Translations under genes and position numbers: made by a program | Assembly (NCBI RefSeq): GCF_002440555.1 | Contig: NZ_DJUR01000023.1 | Span: 1-39,296, forward strand | Length of the DNA stretch: 39,296 nucleotides | Direction: 5' to 3' | DNA from: Aerococcus sp. UBA6277 | GTDB lineage: Bacteria > Bacillota > Bacilli > Lactobacillales > Aerococcaceae | Shown here: piece by piece, positions 32,157 through 39,296 of the stretch | Layout: every line of letters starts with the position of its first letter | Numbering within the stretch: position 1 is the first letter of the stretch | Notes under the pieces: generated by a model | Databases searched by the model: none | What the model was told of the DNA's origin: nothing | Seen by the model: only the letters and a program-made list of their open reading frames with translations

Positions 32157-32833
32157 TGAATTTTATCGAAAGTATCCTACCAAATGCAGCAAGCATTCCT
32201 GATGAATTTATAGAAGCAACAATTGAAACACTTTATATGACACTTTGGACTGCGGGACTTGGATTTGTTCTTGGTCTTGGACTAGGTGTTTGGTTAGTCT
32301 TAACCCAACCTAAAGGGTTAAAAGCCAACGCAACCGTTTACGGCGTCTTAGACAAGTTTGTGAATATTTTCCGGTCTATTCCATTCGTTATTATGATTGC
32401 CTTACTTGTGAAAATCACACGATTAATTGCGGGTACTTCAATCGGAACTACTGCAGTAATCGTGCCTTTAGTCGTAGCAACTGTGCCATTCTATGCCCGT
32501 CAGATTCAAAATGCCTTGGTTGAAGTAAACCCTGGTGTGATCGAAGCAGCGCAAGCAATGGGCTTGTCTACAGGAGACATTGTCTTCAGAGTGTACTTAA
32601 AAGAAGCCTTACCAGGTATTATCCGTGTATCTGCATTGTCAATCATCAATGTAATCGGACTAACAGCTATGGCCGGAACTATCGGTGGTGGTGGTCTTGG
32701 TAACTTGGCTATCACACGTGGATACAACCGATTCCAAACGGATGTAACGATTATTTCTACAATCATTATCCTAATTATCGTCTTTATCTCTCAAGCTATC
32801 GCTGATCGCTTGGTGAAAAAAGTAGAGCACTAA
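32156..32833 (+). CDS. metI: Methionine ABC transporter permease
   Basis: A 225-residue permease with about five membrane segments, the usual MetI form. The coupling-helix (EAA) motif is ALVEVNPGVIEAAQAMGLSTGDIVFRVYLKEALPGI. Other family blocks are VNIFRSIPFVIMIALLV near residue 75 and AMAGTIGGGGLGNLAI near 175. The ATG overlaps the metN stop by one base. Two substrate-binding protein genes follow, the first 37 nt downstream, so one transporter core probably serves two or three lipoproteins. Confidence 0.95.
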   Translation: MNFIESILPNAASIPDEFIEATIETLYMTLWTAGLGFVLGLGLGVWLVLTQPKGLKANATVYGVLDKFVNIFRSIPFVIMIALLVKITRLIAGTSIGTTAVIVPLVVATVPFYARQIQNALVEVNPGVIEAAQAMGLSTGDIVFRVYLKEALPGIIRVSALSIINVIGLTAMAGTIGGGGLGNLAITRGYNRFQTDVTIISTIIILIIVFISQAIADRLVKKVEH

Positions 32834-32870
32834 AAATCTGTCACTAATCAAATTTTGGAGGAGAATTATA

Positions 32871-33773
32871 ATGAATAACAAATTTAAATTATCTGCAACA
32901 ATCTTTGCTTCAATTATTGCTTTAGCTGCTTGTGGTACAACTGGTAATGAAAGTGAATCATCTGCATCTGAAGAACAAGCTGAATACACTGTTGGTGTCG
33001 TTGGGGATACTGAACGTTTAGTATGGGAAGACGTTGCTGAACGTGTAGCAGACGAAGGCATTACTTTAAATGTTGAAACCTTTACTGACTATGTAACACC
33101 AAACACTGCTTTAGTAGATGGTTCCTTAGATTTAAATGCCTTCCAACATTTAGCTTACCTAGCTGAATTTGTGGCATCTAACAATGCTGACTTACAACCA
33201 GTTGGTTATACTTATATCTCTCCAATGGGTGCTTACTCAGAATCATTAGAAAGCATCGATGACTTAGTTGACGGTGGTACAGTTGTTATTCCTAACGACG
33301 TGACTAACGCTGGTCGTGCCTTATTGCTATTAGAATTAGCAGGCGTACTTGAAGTTGACGATGCTGCTGGTATTACACCAAGTGTTGAAGACATTACTGC
33401 TAACCCTAAAAATATTGAAATTACTGAAGTTGACGCCGCTCAAGTACCTCGTTCGCTTGCTGATGCTGATTTAGTAGTTGCTAACACAAACTACGCAGTC
33501 GATGCAGGTTTAGTACCTGAAGAAGATTCAATTTTCTTAGATACAGATGACTTGGGTTCATTAGGTGCACAATACAAAAATGCAGTTGTTGTAAAATCTG
33601 AAGATGCCGAAAACGAAGACATCAAAACTATTGTGGAAGCTTACCAATCTGACGAAACTGCGGCTAAAATTGATGAAGTAACATCAGGTGCTGACCAACC
33701 AGCTTGGACAGACAATGATGATATCGCAGCAGACTTTGAAGAAGTTGTAAACCAAAGCCAACCAGCTGAATAA
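32871..33773 (+). CDS. metQ: Methionine-binding lipoprotein MetQ, first paralog
   Basis: A 300-residue lipoprotein that binds methionine and hands it to MetNI. The signal peptide ends at the lipobox LAAC with Cys21, followed by a Ser- and Glu-rich linker (GTTGNESESSASEEQ) and the binding domain from about residue 38. Family blocks are FTDYVTPNTALVDGSLDLNAFQHLAYL, ISPMGAYSESLESIDDL, VVIPNDVTNAGRALLLLE, AAQVPRSLADADLVVANTNY and the acidic C-terminus. A GGAGG site precedes the ATG. It is followed 33 nt later by a second copy with roughly two thirds identity by eye. Confidence 0.93.
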   Translation: MNNKFKLSATIFASIIALAACGTTGNESESSASEEQAEYTVGVVGDTERLVWEDVAERVADEGITLNVETFTDYVTPNTALVDGSLDLNAFQHLAYLAEFVASNNADLQPVGYTYISPMGAYSESLESIDDLVDGGTVVIPNDVTNAGRALLLLELAGVLEVDDAAGITPSVEDITANPKNIEITEVDAAQVPRSLADADLVVANTNYAVDAGLVPEEDSIFLDTDDLGSLGAQYKNAVVVKSEDAENEDIKTIVEAYQSDETAAKIDEVTSGADQPAWTDNDDIAADFEEVVNQSQPAE

Positions 33774-33806
33774 GCAATTCAATTTATATTGAGAGGAAGA
33801 AATTGA

Positions 33807-34721
33807 ATGAATAAGAAAGTAAAAGTTTCAGCTACTTTATTGGCTTCAGTGTTTGCATTAGCCGCTTGTGGTAATGTTGGGTCTAATGAAGCAGATTCAT
33901 CAGCTTCAAATGAAGTAGCCAACACAGAAGAAACTTCTGAATATACGATTGGGGTTGTGGGCTCTGCAGCTCACGATGTTTGGGATGACGTAGCAAGTCG
34001 TTTAGAAGATGAAGGTATTCAACTGAATATTGAAGAATTTTCTGAATATACTACGCCAAACAATGCACTTGCAGATGGGTCACTAGATTTAAATGCCTTC
34101 CAGCATTTAGCTTTCTTAGCTGACTACGTGAATGCAAATGATGCTGACCTACAACCGATTGGCTATACCTTTATCTCACCAATGGGTGCCTACTCAGATG
34201 TTGTTGAAAATATTGATGATTTAGCAGATGGGGCTTCAGTTGTCATTCCAAATGATGTGACAAATGGTGGTCGGGCCCTACAATTGTTAGCCTTAGCTGA
34301 TCTAATCGAATTAGATGAAGCTGCGGGCATTTCACCTACAGTGAGTGATATTACTGCTAACGATAATAACTTAAATATTACTGAAGTGGATGCAGCTCAA
34401 GTTCCGCGATCTCTTGCGGACGCTGACTTGGTGGTTTCAAATACCAACTATGCAGTGGATGCTGGATTGAATCCTTCTGACGATGCCATTTTTGTGGATA
34501 CCGACAACTTAGACGATGTTGGTGCGCAATACAAAAATGCGATTGTTATCAGAGCTGAAGATGCAGAAAATGAAGACTTCCAAAAAATCGTGGAAGCATA
34601 TCAATCTGAAGAAACGGCTGCAGTAATGGATGAAGTAACATTAGGCGCTGACAAACCGGCATGGTCAGATAATGATGATGTTGCAGGTGAATTTGCTAAG
34701 GTATTAGAACAAACTAACTAG
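33807..34721 (+). CDS. metQ: Methionine-binding lipoprotein MetQ, second paralog
   Basis: A 304-residue tandem paralog of the preceding protein. The lipobox is again LAAC with Cys21. The binding core keeps the same blocks (DGSLDLNAFQHLAFLADY, FISPMGAYSDVVENIDDL, VVIPNDVTNGGRALQLL, DAAQVPRSLADADLVVSN). The main differences lie in the linker, the first strand (GVVGSAAHDVWDDVA instead of GVVGDTERLVWEDVA) and near the ligand-facing loops, so ligand range may differ, for example L- versus D-methionine or sulfoxide; that is inference. A GAGAGG site precedes the ATG. It ends the met operon, before a strong terminator. Confidence 0.92.
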   Translation: MNKKVKVSATLLASVFALAACGNVGSNEADSSASNEVANTEETSEYTIGVVGSAAHDVWDDVASRLEDEGIQLNIEEFSEYTTPNNALADGSLDLNAFQHLAFLADYVNANDADLQPIGYTFISPMGAYSDVVENIDDLADGASVVIPNDVTNGGRALQLLALADLIELDEAAGISPTVSDITANDNNLNITEVDAAQVPRSLADADLVVSNTNYAVDAGLNPSDDAIFVDTDNLDDVGAQYKNAIVIRAEDAENEDFQKIVEAYQSEETAAVMDEVTLGADKPAWSDNDDVAGEFAKVLEQTN

Positions 34722-34760
34722 TTAATTTATTTGGTGACAAGCACTTGATTAGAAATACTG

Positions 34761-34804
34761 AAACGTGGAAAATGGTTTAACCACCTGTTTTCCACGTTTT
34801 TTTA
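34761..34804 (+). terminator. Intrinsic terminator after the met operon
   Basis: AAACGTGGAAAA with inner GGT pairs with ACC and TTTTCCACGTTT, ending in seven T. The rest of 34805-35047 holds a fragment resembling the hairpin-element module and a small inverted repeat; I see no gene. Confidence 0.88.
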
Positions 34805-35047
34805 TTAAGGGGTCTTTCTAAGCATACCAGCTGAATAATTTGCAATTATAGCTTTACAGCGGCAAAGCAAGCACAGGAAGAAGCCAATTATTGTTGGAAA
34901 CTGGTTTTTTTATATCACAATTATCGCAAAAATTAAATTTATTTCATTATATTTTTTTAGTGATATTCTATCTATGATTTAAAGATTCAATCTGATAAAA
35001 TAAGTTGAATTTATTCAAAGTAAAAATGAACTTAGGAGAAGACATGA

Positions 35048-35587
35048 ATGAGTCATATTAAGATGGGACTAGCACCTCGCCAATCAGTTGAGGGGGATTT
35101 GGCGCAATTAACTAAGATGCTTGAAGATGCGATTGCTTTACTGGCAGTGAATAATGTAGATCAATGGCAAAACGGTACAATATCCAGCAAAATGCTATTA
35201 GATGCAATTATACAGGGCCAAGGCTTTGTCTGGGAGCAACGGGATACCACTGGGATTGCAGGATTCTGTGTCTTGGATACTTACGATGAACTATACGAAG
35301 TACCCCTTGCTGAAGGCAAATGGACTGTAGAGGGCCCTTATTTGGCGATTCACCGTGTCATGGTTTCCCAACATTTACGTGGTCGTAAAGTTAGCACTCA
35401 AATGTTTTTAGACATAAAAAAAATGGGGGTAGTTAATAACATTGCCTCATTACGAATTGATACCCATCCAGATAATATCATAATGCAAAAAACCTTGAAA
35501 CGTAATGGTTTTGCCCGTACTGGTTTACTTTATATGCCATCAGGCAGTCCACGCTACACTTACGAATTTGATTTATCCCAGTTTTAG
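35048..35587 (+). CDS. GNAT family N-acetyltransferase
   Basis: A 179-residue acetyltransferase of unknown substrate. The N-terminal part VEGDLAQLTKMLEDAIALLAVNNVDQWQNG is the typical start of one Firmicute GNAT group. The acetyl-CoA pyrophosphate loop is in VMVSQHLRGRKVSTQMF, with the R-G-R part. The later segment LRIDTHPDNIIMQKTLKRNGFARTG is the fourth motif. The domain is complete. An AGGAG site precedes the ATG at 35048. A perfect inverted repeat TTGAAT-TT-ATTCAA sits 30 nt upstream. The gene is followed 59 nt later by lplA and may be co-transcribed with it. Confidence 0.85.
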   Translation: MSHIKMGLAPRQSVEGDLAQLTKMLEDAIALLAVNNVDQWQNGTISSKMLLDAIIQGQGFVWEQRDTTGIAGFCVLDTYDELYEVPLAEGKWTVEGPYLAIHRVMVSQHLRGRKVSTQMFLDIKKMGVVNNIASLRIDTHPDNIIMQKTLKRNGFARTGLLYMPSGSPRYTYEFDLSQF

Positions 35588-35646
35588 ACTAAAATAGTAG
35601 CTATAGCTTTACAAAAATTTAGTTTGGAATTGAGAGGTAGTAAGTT

Positions 35647-36669
35647 ATGTATTATGTTAAGAACGAACGTAACGGTGAAGAGATTTTTGACCCAACTGTT
35701 AATTTGGCGATTGAATATTTTCTATTGAACGAGAAGAAGTTAGATGAACCCATCTTGCTTTTTTATATCAACGAACCTTCGATTATTATTGGTAAGAATC
35801 AAAATACCCATGTTGAAATTAATGAGCCTTACGTGAAGGAACATAATGTCCACGTTGTCCGCCGTTTTTCAGGTGGTGGGGCGGTTTACCATGATTTAGG
35901 TAACATCTGCTTCTGCTTCATTACCAATGATGACGGCAATTCATTTAGGGACTTTAAGAAATTCACCGAGCCAATTATTGAATCTCTTGGCAAAATGGGT
36001 GTTGAAGGGGCTGAACTTAGGGGCCGTAATGACCTTGTAATCGGTGATCAAAAATTCTCTGGCAATGCCATGTATGCTAAGAACGGCCGTATGACTGCGC
36101 ATGGGACCTTGATGTTCGATGTGGATATTGATGAAACGACGAAAGTATTGAAACCTAAAGCCGCTAAATTGAAGGCTAAAGGGGTTAAATCAATCCGTTC
36201 TCGGGTAACGAATATCAAGCCACACATGGATGCTGCATCTCAAAACATGACGCTATTCGACTTTAGAGCAGCCTTATTGCATGACATATTTGATGTCGAA
36301 AATCTTGAAGACATCCAAGAATACGTCTTAACTGACGATGACTGGGCATGGATTGAAGACTTCCGTCAACAATATACCAATAACGATGATTGGAACTACG
36401 GTGAGAATCCGGACTTTGAAATCATCAGAGATGAAAGAACGCCCGCTGGCCAAATCGAATTCCAATTTAATATTTCAAAAGGTAAAATTAAAGCATGTAA
36501 AATCTATGGTGACTTCTTTGGTTTAGGGGAAATTACTGACGTTGAGAATGCCTTGATTGATGAAGAATATAGCCGTGAAAATTTAATCGATGTTTTTAAC
36601 AGCATTAACATTAAAAGCTATTTTGGGAACGTGACAGCCGAAGAATTAGCTGACATAGCATCGCTATAA
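35647..36669 (+). CDS. lplA: Lipoate-protein ligase A
   Basis: A 340-residue enzyme that activates lipoate with ATP and attaches it to E2 and GcvH-type domains. The lipoate-binding signature is RRFSGGGAVYHDLGN at 72-86. The catalytic lysine is probably K136 in IGDQKFSGNAMYAKNGRMTAHGT. The C-terminal accessory domain (about 250-340) is present, so it is the full two-domain form, as in other Lactobacillales. The start ATG at 35647 follows GAGAGG. No lipoate synthesis genes are nearby, which fits salvage of external lipoate. A terminator follows. Confidence 0.93.
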   Translation: MYYVKNERNGEEIFDPTVNLAIEYFLLNEKKLDEPILLFYINEPSIIIGKNQNTHVEINEPYVKEHNVHVVRRFSGGGAVYHDLGNICFCFITNDDGNSFRDFKKFTEPIIESLGKMGVEGAELRGRNDLVIGDQKFSGNAMYAKNGRMTAHGTLMFDVDIDETTKVLKPKAAKLKAKGVKSIRSRVTNIKPHMDAASQNMTLFDFRAALLHDIFDVENLEDIQEYVLTDDDWAWIEDFRQQYTNNDDWNYGENPDFEIIRDERTPAGQIEFQFNISKGKIKACKIYGDFFGLGEITDVENALIDEEYSRENLIDVFNSINIKSYFGNVTAEELADIASL

Positions 36670-36687
36670 CAATAAATCTAATTGAGA

Positions 36688-36717
36688 GGCAAGGATTCAA
36701 AGGGATCCTTGTCTTTT
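36688..36717 (+). terminator. Intrinsic terminator after lplA
   Basis: GCAAGGAT pairs with ATCCTTGT around an 8-nt loop, followed by a T-rich run, 19 nt after the stop. Confidence 0.7.
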
Positions 36718-36743
36718 CTTATTGAAGGCAAATTTTGCTAAAC

Positions 36744-36777
36744 AAAAAACCAGCCAACCGATCTCGTTAACTGGTTT
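36744..36777 (-). terminator. Intrinsic terminator after mecA
   Basis: On the minus strand AAACCAGTTAAC pairs imperfectly with GGTT-GG-CTGGTTTTTT, ending in a T-run, 20 nt after the mecA stop. It faces the lplA terminator. Confidence 0.7.
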
Positions 36778-36796
36778 ATGAATACTATAGGTTGTC

Positions 36797-37498
36797 TTAG
36801 CCAAATGCGCGGCGAATTTGGACACTCGCATTGCCTCTGGCAATTTCAGTTCCGCGTTCACGGATTAATCCAGCATTCAATGCGGATACTTCAGCGTATT
36901 CTTGGGCGAATGAAATTAAATCTTCAATTTCATCATCTGTTAATTCGTTTGCTTCAAATTTAATTAAAGCAAAGTAGGATTCATTATAAACATATAAGTC
37001 TACTTGCGCAAATTCATCCTTAAAGTCACGCGCGAAAGCTATGAAATCTTCAAAAATCCGGAAGACTAAGGTGTTTTCTCTAGGAACACGTGGTGCCTCA
37101 GTTTCAGCACTCGTCGCTTTTTTCTTCTTGTCTGCCTCTTGGTTGGCGAGGCCATCTAAGACGTTTTGGCGTTCGTTTGCTTTTGCTTTATCTTCATCTT
37201 CAAGCTCGCCGATTGTTTCCATTAATTGTTGGAAAGCACTATCTTCTTCATTGTCATCGCCAAAACCTTTACTGATATACAAATCGATACCGTTTCTTTT
37301 TGGCATTACTTGGAAAGTGATCGCTTCAGTGTGTTGAAATTTCTGTGACACATCGACCTCTTCAAGGATACTCATGAAAAAATGCTCAACTTCGTTTTGA
37401 TTGCTCATGATATCCATAAACGAGATACCTCGCTCAATTAAATCATCAGTATCTATAAACACGCGCATAGTATTTTCGTTAATATACTCCATTTCCAT
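36797..37498 (-). CDS. mecA: Adaptor protein MecA
   Basis: A 233-residue adaptor that delivers substrates to the ClpC ATPase for degradation by ClpCP. The N-terminal substrate-binding domain starts MEMEYINENTMRVFIDTDDLIERGISFMDIM. The linker (about 90-145) is highly charged. The C-terminal ClpC-binding domain has VFRIFEDFIAFARDF, LYVYNESYFALIKF and FAQEYAEVSALNAGLIRERG. The start is ATG 37498, 6 nt after GGGGTG; the longer GTG start at 37507 lies in the ribosome site. It lies downstream of spx on the same strand, separated by a terminator, so the two are neighbours but probably separate transcripts. It is not the methicillin-resistance gene of the same name. Confidence 0.93.
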   Translation of the reverse strand: MEMEYINENTMRVFIDTDDLIERGISFMDIMSNQNEVEHFFMSILEEVDVSQKFQHTEAITFQVMPKRNGIDLYISKGFGDDNEEDSAFQQLMETIGELEDEDKAKANERQNVLDGLANQEADKKKKATSAETEAPRVPRENTLVFRIFEDFIAFARDFKDEFAQVDLYVYNESYFALIKFEANELTDDEIEDLISFAQEYAEVSALNAGLIRERGTEIARGNASVQIRRAFG

Positions 37499-37572
37499 CG
37501 TAATCACCCCAATCTATTAATATGTAGTGTAAACTAATTGATGCGAAAGTTAAAGTAATTTAGTTTGAGAAA

Positions 37573-37602
37573 AGAAAAAGAGTACAGAAATTTGCACTCT
37601 TT
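37573..37602 (-). terminator. Intrinsic terminator after spx
   Basis: On the minus strand AAAGAGT pairs with ACTCTTT around a 13-nt loop, followed by a T-rich tail, about 25 nt after the spx stop. Confidence 0.65.
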
Positions 37603-37627
37603 CCATCATATTATCTTGTTTTAAAAT

Positions 37628-38044
37628 TTAATTTGCGTGTGCTTCTTGTTCTTCGTAAGAGGCCAACGCTTGTTGTAATTCAAGTTTACGAACGCTTCTT
37701 GGCAAGAAACGACGAATTTCATCTTCGTTATAACCAACTTGTAAACGTTTATCATCTAAAATAATAGGGCGTCGTAACAAACCAGGATTATTTTGGATTA
37801 ATTCAAATAAATCGTTCAACGGAATCTCATCAAGATCAACATTTAATTCTTGGAATGCTTTTGATCGAGTTGAAATGATTTCTTCAGTACCTTCCTCTGT
37901 CATGCGTAGGATGGCTTTGATTTCATCTTCTGTTAATGGTTCTGAAAAGATGTTTCTTTCGGTGTAAGGAATTTCATGTTCTTCTAACCATGCTCGAGCT
38001 TTGCGACATGAAGTACAACTTGGTGATATGTATAATTTAACCAT
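37628..38044 (-). CDS. spx: Transcriptional regulator Spx
   Basis: A 138-residue thioredoxin-like regulator of the ArsC/Spx family that binds the RNA polymerase alpha C-terminal domain and controls the thiol stress response. The redox switch C10-x-x-C13 is in [15 protein letters not shown]. The Spx-specific [25 protein letters not shown] follows near residue 90. The C-terminal tail ends EEQEAHAN. The start is ATG 38044, after AAAGGAGAG; a longer in-frame extension exists but adds an unrelated N-terminus. It has its own promoter. MecA/ClpC and ClpXP systems are known to control Spx levels in relatives. Confidence 0.93.
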   Translation of the reverse strand: MVKLYISPSCTSCRKARAWLEEHEIPYTERNIFSEPLTEDEIKAILRMTEEGTEEIISTRSKAFQELNVDLDEIPLNDLFELIQNNPGLLRRPIILDDKRLQVGYNEDEIRRFLPRSVRKLELQQALASYEEQEAHAN

Positions 38045-38092
38045 GTGTATCTCTCCTTTGTATGAAAAACAATTCTTAACTAACATAAATAT

Positions 38093-38101
38093 AGTATAAC
38101 A
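38093..38101 (-). promoter_or_regulatory. Extended -10 promoter of spx
   Basis: On the minus strand TGT is followed by TATACT (38098-38093), 49 nt before the ATG. The -35 box TAGAAA is weak. Confidence 0.5.
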
Positions 38102-38220
38102 CAGAGTTTGTGAATTTTCTATGGTTTTTTTAACCAATTTTGACGTATCAAAAATAAGTTAATATAGCGGTCGCATCTAGTCTTTAGAACACGGCGGATA
38201 CTAACAAAACAGTAAAAATA

Positions 38221-38229
38221 TGCTATACT
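38221..38229 (+). promoter_or_regulatory. Extended -10 promoter of trpS
   Basis: TGC is followed by TATACT (38224-38229), 30 nt before the trpS ATG. There is no room for a T-box leader, so trpS is not attenuated that way here. Confidence 0.55.
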
Positions 38230-38259
38230 AGAGTAGAATTTAAGTGAGGGGATATTTAA

Positions 38260-39255
<996 letters not shown>

Positions 39256-39296
39256 GCCGACGAAGCTAATCAAATTTACCGATTCAAACAAACAAG

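Noticed and set aside
36797..37498. mecA as an antibiotic-resistance gene
   Set aside because: The sequence is the ClpC adaptor MecA; no penicillin-binding domain is present.

Overview
The window reads as ordinary chromosome of a low-GC Gram-positive bacterium of the order Lactobacillales. An Aerococcaceae- or Carnobacteriaceae-like organism is my inference from gene content and protein sequence; no database was consulted. Supporting signs are the Asp23/AmaP envelope-stress cluster, DnaB/DnaI primosome genes, MecA and Spx, a T-box leader, L20-type control of infC, CcpA-like operators and AGGAGG-type ribosome binding sites. There are no rRNA or tRNA genes, CRISPR arrays, prophages or transposase genes.

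Layout: an oligoendopeptidase F gene (1-2.2 kb); a decayed ADP-ribosylglycohydrolase gene, a uracil-DNA-glycosylase-fold protein, a DUF1801 protein and an MFS exporter (2.3-5.0 kb); a convergent glutathionyl-hydroquinone reductase (5.1-6.0 kb); a folate operon folC-folE-folP-folB-folK (6.5-10.1 kb); a RibD/DHFR-like reductase, a wrecked reading frame, a histidine phosphatase and an ArgE/DapE-type hydrolase (10.5-13.7 kb); a replication and repair block of a hotdog protein, polA, mutM, coaE, nrdR, dnaB and dnaI (13.9-21.8 kb); amaP, a DUF2273 gene and an asp23-family gene (22-23.3 kb); thrS behind a threonine T-box (23.4-25.7 kb); a HAD phosphatase and tag on the minus strand (25.9-27.8 kb); an orphan MetQ-like lipoprotein and a small unknown protein under a probable CcpA site (28-29.3 kb); infC-rpmI-rplT behind an attenuator leader (29.3-30.8 kb); a methionine importer metN-metI with two tandem metQ paralogs (31-34.7 kb); and GNAT, lplA, mecA, spx and trpS (35-39.3 kb).

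The genes are mostly conserved housekeeping functions: translation, folate and CoA synthesis, DNA replication and repair, redox and envelope stress control, and methionine and lipoate acquisition. Two genes show decay: the ADP-ribosylglycohydrolase relic and the 11.1-11.35 kb relic.

The least explained signal is intergenic. Three copies of one hairpin element lie at about 105-226, 6167-6289 and 25683-25791 (the last inverted). They share an apical module, while each copy has differently sequenced but still self-complementary arms. A separate hairpin of about 165 nt follows folK. This family is my best candidate for something undescribed; it could equally be a lineage-specific MITE-like repeat. 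Start codons were chosen by Shine-Dalgarno spacing and family alignment from memory; all alignments and counts were done by eye.
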